Assembly (NCBI RefSeq): GCF_047973035.1
Contig: NZ_JBKEBF010000015.1
Location: 13,160 to 77,159 of the forward strand
From: Oleidesulfovibrio sp047973035
Lineage (GTDB): Bacteria > Desulfobacterota > Desulfovibrionia > Desulfovibrionales > Desulfovibrionaceae
DNA length: 64,000 bases
Reading direction: 5' to 3'
Both the position numbers and the translations under genes were made by a program. The notes beneath the pieces were generated by a model that made no database searches, was not told the origin of the DNA, and saw only the letters and a program-made list of their open reading frames with translations. Shown here piece after piece: positions 17,121-25,721 of the stretch; positions within the stretch are counted from its first letter, which is position 1, and every line of letters begins with the position of its first letter.

Positions 17121-17681
17121 ATGGCTGAACATACCAGTGAAGCAGTTGAAGTAACTCCGTACTTCGATGTGGAAATGTTTATGGGCGTTGCTCAGGAAAC
17201 CCGCATCGGCGGCCAGATGATGGATCGCCTTGTGGATTGCTGGGAAAAGTGGAGCAAAGAGCTTACGGTGCGCCGCGTCAAGGCCGGTAAGATTGAATAC
17301 CTTGTGGTATGGCTGGGCGAACCGGTTGAAGTGGAAGTGGATGGTCTGTGGGAGAAGTCTCCCAGCGAAGCACATTTGTACAACTCTCTGGCGCAGTCCA
17401 TTGTCATGGCTGCCGTGCACGAAATTCTGCCCGAAGTGCAGGATGCAGGATGTGCTCCCGGTCCCAAACCTACAGAGGCGCTTAAAGACGCTCTTGAGGC
17501 TGAAGGCATTCCTTACAACCTCAGCGAAACAGCCCTCAGCCGCCGCTATGCAGTGGTAACCCACTACCCCTTTAAGGGCGGGTGCGAAATCTGCTACCTG
17601 CTGCCCAACTGTCCTAAAGGAAACGGCGACAACAGCTCGTCTACCATTGTGCTGCCCGGCTTTGAGTCCGGCATGTCATAG
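17121..17681 (+). CDS. Protein of unknown function (186 aa)
   Basis: A soluble acidic protein of 186 residues with codon use like the highly expressed neighbours. Visible parts are a long amphipathic region around residues 20-60, the strand IEYLVVWLGEPVEVEVDGLW, and a C-terminal part with four Cys (one in DAGCAPG, two in GGCEICYLLPNC at the 155-165 region). It ends in a Ser/Thr/Gly tail. The start has CGGGAG eight bases or so upstream. It is followed by a terminator and stands alone. The cysteine group GCEICYLLPNC could bind a metal, but that is inference. Confidence 0.75.
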   Translation: MAEHTSEAVEVTPYFDVEMFMGVAQETRIGGQMMDRLVDCWEKWSKELTVRRVKAGKIEYLVVWLGEPVEVEVDGLWEKSPSEAHLYNSLAQSIVMAAVHEILPEVQDAGCAPGPKPTEALKDALEAEGIPYNLSETALSRRYAVVTHYPFKGGCEICYLLPNCPKGNGDNSSSTIVLPGFESGMS

Positions 17682-17709
17682 TTGCCTGTTTTTTGATGTC
17701 GCTTTTGCA

Positions 17710-17744
17710 GCCGTGCACCGCACATTTGCGGTTCACGGCTTTTC
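17710..17744 (+). terminator. Terminator of the 186-residue gene
   Basis: A 12-bp imperfect stem GCCGTGCACCGC/GCGGTTCACGGC is followed by T4. Confidence 0.8.
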
Positions 17745-17764
17745 TCATGTCCGGTGATGTTACA

Positions 17765-18349
17765 TCAGGCCTGTATGCAGGTTACTGTCAACGTGATAAA
17801 TTCCCCTTCTTTTTTTCTGAGCAGAGTCACGGCCTCAGCTGCAGATTGAATTTTTCCGTCTGCCTGAATGGTTCCGACCTCATCTGCTGAAGCTTTATCA
17901 ATCATGTCGGCAAGCATGCCGGATTTGACAGAGACGCCGTTTGCAAGCAGGCGCATTGTGTGGTGCTGCATAATCAGGTTGAACAGAACAACTTCGACCA
18001 TACCTTGCATTTTCTGGCCTGTGCTTGTTGCCGTATGAGTAATGCCGCCACGCAATGCTGCATAAGGACTGTTGCGGCGCATGGCCACTCCTGCGGCCCC
18101 CGGTAGAGCAGAAGCTAGTGCCATGCGGGCACCTGATGGAACGGTGGCAGTATCAATGTCATCAACAGGATGGCCATCCAGAAAGACCGTTTCAATTCGT
18201 TCCTCAATGTAATCGTTTGTAAATCCTAAGCTTTCTTCTAAAACACAGCGAACAGAGCAGTTAACTGCTGCGGAAATACGAAGTCCGGACTGACCCATTT
18301 GACGCCAGTAATTGTTTGCTGACTGTGGAATTGAAATAGAAATGTTCAT
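17765..18349 (-). CDS. Protein of unknown function divergent from the aldehyde oxidoreductase
   Basis: I do not recognise this 194-residue protein. It contains a section (residues 50-85) with VFLDGHPVDDIDTATVPSG and ASALPGAAG, then two helical stretches. There is no clear signal peptide. Its start has AAGGACTACCAAG upstream, a usable ribosome site. It shares a 244-base divergent control region with the aldehyde oxidoreductase, so joint regulation with that enzyme is possible. The 'LDG.PV' and 'PSGARMALA' layout vaguely recalls sulfur-carrier-type folds; this is a guess that needs a structure-based search. Confidence 0.65.
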   Translation of the reverse strand: MNISISIPQSANNYWRQMGQSGLRISAAVNCSVRCVLEESLGFTNDYIEERIETVFLDGHPVDDIDTATVPSGARMALASALPGAAGVAMRRNSPYAALRGGITHTATSTGQKMQGMVEVVLFNLIMQHHTMRLLANGVSVKSGMLADMIDKASADEVGTIQADGKIQSAAEAVTLLRKKEGEFITLTVTCIQA

Positions 18350-18448
18350 CTTGGTAGTCCTTGGTAATTTTTAGTTCGTTTAAGGCCTGATTGTATTCTT
18401 TTAGGTTAAAAATAACTTAATAGAACCTGTGAGAGCTGATAATCTCTT

Positions 18449-18548
18449 TGACATGATATTTCACGCGGTTGTAGTGTTCTGCTATCCCTAGAGGTACCCC
18501 AATAGCCCCGCTAGGGGCAATGGGCAATCGGAACTGTGGGCTGTTCCG
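18449..18548 (+). promoter_or_regulatory. Promoter and structured leader of the aldehyde oxidoreductase
   Basis: A consensus −35 TTGACA (18449-18454) has a weak −10 TAGTGT 18 bases on. The following leader contains two hairpins, GCCCC/GGGGC (18505-18518) and CGGAAC/GTTCCG (18529-18548). It does not match the molybdenum-cofactor riboswitch as I know it, so its role is unknown. Confidence 0.35.
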
Positions 18549-18593
18549 ACCATTAGTGTGCTTGGACTAACACAACGAACTAAGGGGCTTAAA

Positions 18594-20327
18594 ATGCCAA
18601 AGATTCTTCGCATCAATACTAAAGAGCGTACTTTTCGCTACGAAGAGCCGGGTAAATACGCCGGCTTGGGTGGCCGTAACCTGACTTCGCGTCTTGTGCT
18701 GGAAGAGGTTCCTGCCGACACGCACGCACTAAGCGCAGACAATAAGCTTGTTGCCGCAATCGGCCTGCTTTCGGGCACTGCTGCTGCAAACTCCGGCCGT
18801 ATTTCTCTGGGTGCAAAATCGCCTCTGACCGGCACCATCAAGGAATCCAACTCCGGTGGTACGTTCTGCCAGAAAATGGCCCGCCTTGATATTCTGGCCC
18901 TTGTGCTGGAAGACAAGCCTGAAGATGACGCCCCTTTCTGCAAGATCATCATCACCAAAGACGGCGTAAAGTTTGTTGATGCTGGTGAAATGGAAGGCAA
19001 AGGCACTTACGAAAGCATGGATATGATTGCTGAAGAATACGGCAAGAAGGTTTCCGGCATGATCATCGGACCTGCCGGTGAATCCTGTCTGACCGGAGCC
19101 TCTATCCAGTTCTCTGACCCGTGGGGCCGTACTGCCCGTGCAGCAGGCCGTGGCGGTCTGGGTGCTGTCATGGGATCTAAAAAGGTTAAGGCTCTGGTGC
19201 TGGACGATACCGGCGGAGAGCGCTTTACCTACGCTGATCCTGAAAAGTTCAAAGCCGCTTCCAAGCGTTGGGCAGAAATTCTGCGCTCGCATCCTGTTAC
19301 CGGTCAGGGCCTGCCCGGATTCGGTACCGCTATTCTGGTAAACATCATTAACGAAGCTGGCGCGTTCCCCACCAAAAACTTCCGTGATGGTCGTTGCGAC
19401 CATGTAGCCGGTATCAGCGGTGAAACCATTGCCGAGTTTATCACCAAGCGTGGTGGCAAGACGAAAGAAGGCTGCCACGCCGGCTGTGTTATCCAGTGCT
19501 CGCAGAACTACGTTGACGAAAAGGGCGAATACCTTACCTCCGGCTTTGAATACGAAACCGTATGGGCCTTTGGTGGTAACGCTCTGATCAAAGACATCGA
19601 CGAAATTGCCAAGCTGGACCGTCTGTGCGACGACCTTGGCGTTGATACCATTGAAATCGGCAACACTGTGGCTATTGCCATGGATGGCGGCGTGATTCCG
19701 TGGGGTGACGGCAAGGCTGCGTATGAGCTGGTAGACCGCATCCGCGACAAGAAAGACGCTCTTGGTAAAATTATCGGTAACGGTGTGGCCTTTACTGCTC
19801 AGGCTTTCGGCGTAAGTCGTGTGCCTGTAGTAAAAAATCAGTCCATGCCTGCTTACGACCCCAGAGCCGCAAAGGGTGTGGGCGTAACGTATGCGACCAC
19901 TACTCAGGGTGCCGACCACACAGCCGGTTACGCTATCTGCCAGAACATGCTGAAAGTCGGTGGCGATGTGAACCCGCTCGGCAAAGAAGGGCAGGTCGAA
20001 ACCTCCAAGGCTCTGCAGATTGCCACTGCCACCGTGGACTCACTGGGCCTGTGCCTGTTTGTAGCTTTTGCGGTTCTTGATACCGCTGACGCTGTGCAGT
20101 GCATCTGCGACATGGTATCCGCACGTCATGGCATCGAGTTTACCGGAGATGACTTCGGCGCACTTGGTATTGCGACTCTCAAGGACGAAATCAACTTTAA
20201 CAACGCTGCCGGTTTCACCGCTGCCGATGACCAGCTGCCTGCCTTCATGATGAAGGAAAAGCTGAACCCCCACGGCGTGGTATGGGACTTCAGTGTTGAA
20301 GAACTGCAGGCTGCCAAAGTGCAGTAA
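18594..20327 (+). CDS. aor: Tungsten/molybdopterin aldehyde ferredoxin oxidoreductase family protein
   Basis: A 577-residue cytoplasmic oxidoreductase of the AOR family, which carries a bis-pterin tungsten (or molybdenum) centre and one [4Fe-4S] cluster and oxidises aldehydes to acids. Domain 1 has GRISLGAKSPLTGTIKESNSGG near residues 68-89. The cluster ligands are Cys294, Cys298, Cys302 (C-x3-C-x3-C, as in YdhV-like members) and Cys487 in the DSLGLC motif. An active-site-like ADHTAG with His442 is present. The ATG at 18594 follows AAGGGGC by five bases; a GTG at 18558 would add 12 residues. MoaD- and MoeB-like genes needed for the pterin lie convergently just downstream. Confidence 0.95.
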   Translation: MPKILRINTKERTFRYEEPGKYAGLGGRNLTSRLVLEEVPADTHALSADNKLVAAIGLLSGTAAANSGRISLGAKSPLTGTIKESNSGGTFCQKMARLDILALVLEDKPEDDAPFCKIIITKDGVKFVDAGEMEGKGTYESMDMIAEEYGKKVSGMIIGPAGESCLTGASIQFSDPWGRTARAAGRGGLGAVMGSKKVKALVLDDTGGERFTYADPEKFKAASKRWAEILRSHPVTGQGLPGFGTAILVNIINEAGAFPTKNFRDGRCDHVAGISGETIAEFITKRGGKTKEGCHAGCVIQCSQNYVDEKGEYLTSGFEYETVWAFGGNALIKDIDEIAKLDRLCDDLGVDTIEIGNTVAIAMDGGVIPWGDGKAAYELVDRIRDKKDALGKIIGNGVAFTAQAFGVSRVPVVKNQSMPAYDPRAAKGVGVTYATTTQGADHTAGYAICQNMLKVGGDVNPLGKEGQVETSKALQIATATVDSLGLCLFVAFAVLDTADAVQCICDMVSARHGIEFTGDDFGALGIATLKDEINFNNAAGFTAADDQLPAFMMKEKLNPHGVVWDFSVEELQAAKVQ

Positions 20328-20345
20328 CTGTCGCAACCTACATAA

Positions 20346-20382
20346 AGAACAATGGGCCGGATTTTCCGGCCCTTGTTTTTTG
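20346..20382. terminator. Bidirectional terminator between aor and the moeB-like gene
   Basis: A 7-bp perfect stem GGGCCGG/CCGGCCC with ATTTT loop has an A-rich left flank and T-rich right flank, so it can end both the + strand aor transcript and the − strand moeB-like transcript. Confidence 0.85.
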
Positions 20383-20429
20383 CTCTGTCTGCATGGCACA
20401 GGCTGTGGTTGCAGGATGGTGTGAAGAAT

Positions 20430-21404
20430 TCAGAGAGTTACATTCTGAAATGTTCTGTCATTCAGGTCGAAAAAGAGAATGCCCTTCGCGTGGGGTTTAC
20501 CGGTAAGAATCTTCACGGCTTCGGCACATTGCATAGCTGCTGCACATGCAACGACAGGGGCGGGCGTACCTAAAGAGTCTTCCACAGGTGTCGTGCTCGC
20601 GTCGCCTGTTCCCAGAAGCTCTGCCGGTCCAGCCTCATCCGGCAGGACAACGCCTACGTAGCCGGAAAAACCTGCCACAGCGGCGGTGACCATGGGAACA
20701 CCGGCTTGCTGGGCGGCTTTTTGCAAAGTAAGGCGGGTTTGCAGACCGCCAAGTGCATCAATTACCAGTTGTTTGCCCTTGATGTGTTCAGGCAGACTTG
20801 ATGCATCCAGAAACTCGTTTACAACCAAAACTTCAACGGCAGGATTGACTGCCGTTGCATGATCTTTAGCCGCCTCTGCCTTTGAACAGCCAAGCCTTTC
20901 TGTGGAACTTAGCAATTGTCTGTTCAAATTGCTTGGCTCAAAGGTATCCCCGTCCGCAACAGTAATTTTGCCCACTCCCAGCCGGGCAAGCATATCAAGG
21001 ACATGTCCTCCCAAACCGCCCGCGCCGACTAGCAGTACGTCAGATTCGAGAAGGCGTAGCTGGTCTTTGAGAGAAAGTTGGCTGGTGTTTCTGATGTAGC
21101 GCTCGGGTAGAATGCCCTGCGAAAGAGCGGCGCGCTCAATATCTTTGGTGTGGCAACCAATTTGGTGGGCGATATTTTTTGTAACCGACAGTGGAAGTCT
21201 GCCCCCTGAGGCAAATTTGTGAATCAGGGATGTGGCGGGGTCCGCCTCCGGATGCACTCCATTTGCTCGGGGTGCGCTTACAATAGTATCGGCGTGGGTG
21301 GATGGCACAACCTTTGGGCTGAGGTTAGGAACAGAGCTTTCTGAGGCATCTTCTGTCTTCGTTCCGGCATCTTCAGGCGCAATGGAAACAGGGTGCTCGG
21401 GCAC
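20430..21404 (-). CDS. ThiF/MoeB-family adenylyltransferase (E1-like)
   Basis: E1-like enzyme that adenylates the C-terminal glycine of a small sulfur-carrier protein. Residues 1-105 form an N-terminal extension that is Pro/Ser-rich and variable. The ATP-binding motif is VGAGGLGGHVLDMLARLG near residue 123, followed by DGDTFEPSNLNRQ and a RLGCSKAE region. It lacks the usual CxxC zinc pairs at the C-terminus that I would expect for MoeB. The start is GTG at 21404, three bases after the MoaD-like stop. It is the last gene of the − strand run, which fits a role in making the pterin for the neighbouring aldehyde oxidoreductase. Confidence 0.88.
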   Translation of the reverse strand: MPEHPVSIAPEDAGTKTEDASESSVPNLSPKVVPSTHADTIVSAPRANGVHPEADPATSLIHKFASGGRLPLSVTKNIAHQIGCHTKDIERAALSQGILPERYIRNTSQLSLKDQLRLLESDVLLVGAGGLGGHVLDMLARLGVGKITVADGDTFEPSNLNRQLLSSTERLGCSKAEAAKDHATAVNPAVEVLVVNEFLDASSLPEHIKGKQLVIDALGGLQTRLTLQKAAQQAGVPMVTAAVAGFSGYVGVVLPDEAGPAELLGTGDASTTPVEDSLGTPAPVVACAAAMQCAEAVKILTGKPHAKGILFFDLNDRTFQNVTL

Positions 21405-21407
21405 TGC

Positions 21408-21632
21408 TCAGCCCCCGCCTACAGCAGGGAACAGGCCAAGCCTGTCGCCGGTATTAAGCAGGGCATCAGTGTCAACATGCAGCCCGTTGATGAAGATAAT
21501 TTTTACATCCTCTTCGGCAATGCCGAGCCGGGTCATGACTTGTGCCACAGTTGTACCTTCCGGCATTTCCAGAGTGTTGCCTTGCGGAGAGTGACAGGAG
21601 AGGGTGGCAAAACATTTTACTTCTATATTCAT
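21408..21632 (-). CDS. MoaD/ThiS-family sulfur carrier
   Basis: A 74-residue ubiquitin-fold sulfur carrier. It ends in the obligatory Gly-Gly (…FPAVGGG), with an extra Gly. The fold pattern VKCFATL…PEGTTVAQVMTRLGI…IFINGLHV…GDRLGLFPAV is the MoaD layout. It should deliver sulfur for the dithiolene of the pterin cofactor after activation by the ThiF/MoeB-like protein coded next. Its ATG lies two bases after the response-regulator stop, so it is translated in the same operon. Confidence 0.92.
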   Translation of the reverse strand: MNIEVKCFATLSCHSPQGNTLEMPEGTTVAQVMTRLGIAEEDVKIIFINGLHVDTDALLNTGDRLGLFPAVGGG

Positions 21633-21634
21633 GG

Positions 21635-22705
21635 CTACAGCCCTTCAATCGTTGCAATAAACATGGTCAGACGCGGGTCGCGTCGTTCAATTAACTTCAG
21701 GCATGTGTCTACGCATTCTGGGCAGAATGCGCTTCCTTTCTTTTCAGTAAGCATCTTGCGGGCATAGTCAAATGGATGCGCCGGTCGCCACGGGCGGTGT
21801 GAGCAGATAGCTTCAACGGTGTCCGCAACAGCAAGAATACGGGCTTCGGGCAGAATCGCATCGCCGGACAGGCCATGGGGGTATCCGCTGCCGTCCAGTC
21901 TTTCGTGATGCTGTAGCACCATTTCCGGTATAGGCAGTTCAAAGGGCACGTCTTTTAAAATATCATATCCCATCTGAGGATGCTGGCGGATGAACATCAT
22001 CTCGTTGGCATCAAGTGCGGAAGGCTTTGTCAGAAATTCAGAGGGGAGTCCCATCTTGCCCACATCATGGAGTAGTGCAGCCAGCCGTACTGCTTCGAGA
22101 CCGTTGTGATCCATGCCCAGCTCCTGCGCAATGGCAGGGGCGATTATGGCAACTCTGTGCTGATGAGTGCCTGTGTAGGCGTCCTTCATGTTAATGACGG
22201 TGCTGAGCGATTTGACTGTGGCAATAAGGATTGCCTCGGTCCTGTCATTGGCAAGTTGCAATTCCCGCGTGCGACGCTTCACCATCCGTTCCAGCGTCTC
22301 TTTGTATTCTGCGCTTTCCCGCATGGACTGAGCACGGCGCAGTCCGGAGTTTATGGCATCCTCCAGATTCTGCATTTCGCGTATGGGCTTGGAAAGAAAG
22401 TTCCATGCACCGCATTTCATTGAGCCTACAGCTTCGTCAATGATACCGGTACCGGAAACAACGATAATAGGGGTGGTCGGGGACTGGGCAGATATGCGGG
22501 AGATTACATCGAGCCCGTTCATGCCTGGCATGTTCAGATCAACGACAACAGCATCGGGCCGTTCTTCTTCGAATATTGCGATTCCCGAAGCTCCATCAAT
22601 AGCTGATAAGAAAATGAAACCAGAATCTTCAAGGTAGCAGCCTATATTGCGAAGAATAACAGGGTCGTCGTCTATTACCAGAATGGCAATGGATTGGTCA
22701 GTCAT
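21635..22705 (-). CDS. Response regulator with HD-GYP domain
   Basis: A 356-residue two-component output protein. The receiver domain (residues 1-125) has the acidic pair IDDDP at 11-15 and the phosphoacceptor Asp in VVDLNMPGMNG near residue 57. A coiled coil (near 130-170) leads to an HD-GYP domain with HDVGK, HHERLDGSGYP and the late HRPWRPA motif. In known proteins this domain degrades cyclic di-GMP. The C-terminus holds CPEC. It lies between the GAF/PAS gene (86 bases upstream) and moaD. Confidence 0.92.
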   Translation of the reverse strand: MTDQSIAILVIDDDPVILRNIGCYLEDSGFIFLSAIDGASGIAIFEEERPDAVVVDLNMPGMNGLDVISRISAQSPTTPIIVVSGTGIIDEAVGSMKCGAWNFLSKPIREMQNLEDAINSGLRRAQSMRESAEYKETLERMVKRRTRELQLANDRTEAILIATVKSLSTVINMKDAYTGTHQHRVAIIAPAIAQELGMDHNGLEAVRLAALLHDVGKMGLPSEFLTKPSALDANEMMFIRQHPQMGYDILKDVPFELPIPEMVLQHHERLDGSGYPHGLSGDAILPEARILAVADTVEAICSHRPWRPAHPFDYARKMLTEKKGSAFCPECVDTCLKLIERRDPRLTMFIATIEGL

Positions 22706-22790
22706 TGTTCCGCCGCGCTTAGTTTCAGAAAGTATCTCATGTTATACTATCTGTGAAAACCTTGCGATGCAAGACGTACAACAACACCTG

Positions 22791-23702
22791 TCATGCAAAA
22801 ATAGCACGGATGAAAGGCCCGCTTGCATCACTACGCAGTGTAATGTGCAATACTGCGGGGAAGCCGTCTCCGTTCTGCTTTCTTCCCCGGGCTGTAAGGC
22901 GCAGCTGTGTATCCGGCAGCGGAAGCTGTCGGGTGTGCTGTTGCAACGTATCAATAGCCTCTTGCAGCTCTTGTTTACTTTCCGGCTGAAGCAGATCATG
23001 GAGCCGTAAAGAAGAAATCTGCGTACTGGGGTTCAAAGCAAACTGCCGGACAAGCGCACCGGTGGCAGAAATAAGCTGGCCGTCCAGAGTTGCATCAACA
23101 ATACTTACGGGCAACTGATCCAGCTTTGCGCGCTGTCTGGCTTCGTTTTCTCTGAACAGGCGATATAGTTCAAAGCTTTCTATGGCGTTGGCACAGTGCT
23201 TGAGCGTTATGGATAACAAAGACAGCAGAATGCCCGAAAGGTTTCGTTCCGAGCGGGGCATCGCTCCGACAAACATGCCGCGGGTGCGCGATGATGTGGC
23301 CAGAGCCTGCAGAACCAGCCTGTGCTGGTTATCGCGCGAATAAACTGTGATCGGCCTGTTTTCGCGCAGGGCAAGGGCAAATACACCGGTATCAATAAGG
23401 TGTTCCAGCTCGTCATCCACCACAGAGCGGAATTCTTCCGGCTGACAAAGAGCCACAGAAAAGTCGGAGGATGACTCATCTACAAGGTAAAACGCCATAG
23501 CTGAGAAGCGTACCAGCTCGCCGACACGTTCCATGGCTTCGCGCAGCAGTGAAGAAGGTTCGTGCAGCTTGTTGATACTGGTTTGAAAGTCCCCGAGATT
23601 CGAGGCCATTTCCAGAACATCAAGCGTAAACCGTGCCTGTTCTTCCAAATTGCGGAGCCGGGCCTTCAGGTTGGCCTGACTGAATGGTGTTTCGTTACTC
23701 AT
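22791..23702 (-). CDS. GAF/PAS-type sensor protein (no output domain)
   Basis: A 303-residue soluble protein. A coiled coil occupies roughly residues 10-40; a GAF-like domain (around 45-200) contains FYLVDESS and PRSERNLSG; a PAS-like part (around 210-300) has LDQLPVSIVDATLDGQLISA. No kinase, GGDEF or EAL domain is present, so it may act on a partner. Its ATG overlaps the HDOD gene by eight bases. The domain names rest on residue patterns and overall layout. Confidence 0.7.
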   Translation of the reverse strand: MSNETPFSQANLKARLRNLEEQARFTLDVLEMASNLGDFQTSINKLHEPSSLLREAMERVGELVRFSAMAFYLVDESSSDFSVALCQPEEFRSVVDDELEHLIDTGVFALALRENRPITVYSRDNQHRLVLQALATSSRTRGMFVGAMPRSERNLSGILLSLLSITLKHCANAIESFELYRLFRENEARQRAKLDQLPVSIVDATLDGQLISATGALVRQFALNPSTQISSLRLHDLLQPESKQELQEAIDTLQQHTRQLPLPDTQLRLTARGRKQNGDGFPAVLHITLRSDASGPFIRAIFA

Positions 23703-24927
23703 TCAATTCAAAAAATCTTATTATTTCGTGAACCTGATAGTCCATTTGCGCCGCAGCCTGTTCAAGTGCTCCCACGGGAAGACCGAGCAGGTCCCATGTG
23801 GCTTTGTTCAGGCTTGGCACCAGCACTTCGCCGCTGGTACCGAACTCCATTGTATGTGCCAGAGTGTCAGCGACACTCATTATGGCTGCTTCCAGACCGC
23901 CTTGCCCGCTGCCGGGTTTGTGGTGCAAAGCGACATTGCGTTCCAGTGATACCGGACAACGCCATTCCTTGAGCAATCTTCCGCCCAGCGCGTCATGCCC
24001 GAACCCGAGGATCTCTCTTTCAAGGCTGCGCATAGGCACACCGCGCCTGCGGGACTCTGTAAGAATATACAGAGTATGGTCAGGCATCAGGCGATATGCT
24101 GCCAGCCTGCCAATGTCATGCAGCAGACCTGCAACGAAAAAGCGTTCTGTATTAGGCATGCGGTGCAGGCTGGCAAGCAGTTTGGCAGCGACCCCACATG
24201 CTACAGAATGCTCCCAGAACGAGCGCATGTCTACGATGTTATTGGGCAGTCCTTTAAAAAAAGTAGTTACTACAGCTCCCATTGCAAGTGATACAAGCTG
24301 GTTGCTGCCGATTACAGTTACAGCCCGGGTAATGGTGTCCACTTTGGCCCGCAGGCCGTAAAACGTACTGTTTACCAGACGCAGCAGCCGTGCACTCAGG
24401 TCAGTATCGTTCGCAATAACTTCAGCCATATCTGTGGCGGAACTGCGCGGGTCGTTAACTACGTCTACAAGGCGATGAAATACCGGAGGCAGTGAACCCA
24501 GCTTAAGGTCACCCCGCATAAGATCACCCAGCGCAACGGGCTTTGACGGAAGCGGCACAGGCGGTAACGTGTTGTATTCAGGAAACGGTTCAATGGGGTC
24601 AGAGCCCTTTGCAAGGGCGGTAACGCCGCACTGAATCAGTGTCTTGATTGTTTCGTCTTCAAGGTCGTTAAGTGCAAAACGCTTGAGCACCCTTTCGCGG
24701 GCGGCTTGAACACGTTCCGGCGACAATGCTCCCAGCGCGTCACCTGCCAGCTCTTCTGCTTCTACGCCTTCAATGGCAACTTCTGCAACGCCCCAAATTT
24801 TAAATACACGCAGGTGTTTTTCTGTAACAGCCTCGCCGGCGGATAATAACTTTCTGCCGTTGCTGTCTTTGACGTCTTCAGAAAGAATCATTCCTGATTT
24901 GAGTAATGAGACGTTGATCCTGCTCAT
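23695..24927 (-). CDS. HDOD-domain signalling protein
   Basis: A 410-residue cytoplasmic regulator of the HDOD class. Residues 130-340 carry the HDOD pattern: LPPVFHRLVDVVNDPRSS, DTDLSARLLRLVNSTFYG, VIGSNQLVSLAMG, and HDIGRL near residue 270, then FGHDALGGRLLKEW. HDOD proteins usually have no known catalytic activity and act in cyclic di-GMP-linked networks. The N-terminal ~70 residues resemble the small beta domain often found before HD domains. It is first in the run of HDOD, GAF/PAS, receiver-HD-GYP, MoaD and MoeB-like genes. There is no clear ribosome site upstream. Confidence 0.88.
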   Translation of the reverse strand: MSRINVSLLKSGMILSEDVKDSNGRKLLSAGEAVTEKHLRVFKIWGVAEVAIEGVEAEELAGDALGALSPERVQAARERVLKRFALNDLEDETIKTLIQCGVTALAKGSDPIEPFPEYNTLPPVPLPSKPVALGDLMRGDLKLGSLPPVFHRLVDVVNDPRSSATDMAEVIANDTDLSARLLRLVNSTFYGLRAKVDTITRAVTVIGSNQLVSLAMGAVVTTFFKGLPNNIVDMRSFWEHSVACGVAAKLLASLHRMPNTERFFVAGLLHDIGRLAAYRLMPDHTLYILTESRRRGVPMRSLEREILGFGHDALGGRLLKEWRCPVSLERNVALHHKPGSGQGGLEAAIMSVADTLAHTMEFGTSGEVLVPSLNKATWDLLGLPVGALEQAAAQMDYQVHEIIRFFELNE

Positions 24928-25182
24928 AAATAGATACCAATAGTAATAACGTACGTAATTGTAAAAAATACATACGAGTTGTTGAGGGAAGTAAAATTTT
25001 TAAGATGTTTAACGTATCATCTGGTAGTAACCGAGGTAGCCGCTTGTGGCAAGTGGCGTGTTTCTCATCGTTATACGTGTTTCCTTTCTTCCGCTTTTTA
25101 GTGGATTCTGTTAGACGTGCCGAAGCATCCGGCATTTGTACCGGAATCAAAGATTAACCATAAAGGTGCGACAGGGGCTGGT

Positions 25183-25650
25183 ATGAGTATCCTCGACGTG
25201 ATTTTTGCGCTCATCGGTGGATTTTTTCTGATCCGCGGACTGTTCCGCGGCTTGATGATCGAGGTGGCCGCCGTGGCCGGTCTTGTGGGCGGCTTTTTTC
25301 TGGCTAACGCATATTATACCGAAGCCGTGCCGTATGTAGGCAGGTTTGTTTCGGCGGGTTGGTCGGAAATTGTATCGTACGTTTTAATTTTTCTGGGCGT
25401 CATGGTGCTGTGCACTCTGGTTGCCGTGGGCTTGCGCAAAGTGCTGGAAGCCACAGGCGGCGGCCTGCTGGACAGCATCGGCGGGGGCGTTGTCGGTTTT
25501 GCCAAGGGCTTGATTATCTGCCTTGTCATTTTTGCCGTACTTACTAAATTTGTCCCCGATATGCAGTTTGTGCAGGAATCCAAAATAGCTCCTTATCTGG
25601 CGCGCACAGCTGATATGGTAGAGCAGTATATTCCTGAAAATACCTTTTAG
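25183..25650 (+). CDS. cvpA: CvpA-family membrane protein
   Basis: A 155-residue inner-membrane protein of the CvpA (colicin V production) family with four predicted membrane segments and the usual Gly-rich stretches (LFRGLMIEV, GGGLLDSIGGG). I chose the ATG at 25183 because AGGGGC lies five bases upstream and the protein then begins with the family-typical MSILDVIFALIGG. A longer frame from 25117 would add 22 polar residues. The 255-base region before it also serves the divergent HDOD gene. It is followed by mazG after 71 bases. The family has a loosely defined role at the cell envelope. Confidence 0.85.
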   Translation: MSILDVIFALIGGFFLIRGLFRGLMIEVAAVAGLVGGFFLANAYYTEAVPYVGRFVSAGWSEIVSYVLIFLGVMVLCTLVAVGLRKVLEATGGGLLDSIGGGVVGFAKGLIICLVIFAVLTKFVPDMQFVQESKIAPYLARTADMVEQYIPENTF

Positions 25651-25721
25651 CATTTTTGCCTGCGCATTTTTAACTGCGTGTAGCTGAATTATATATAACT
25701 TTATAACCACTCAAATTTGTT

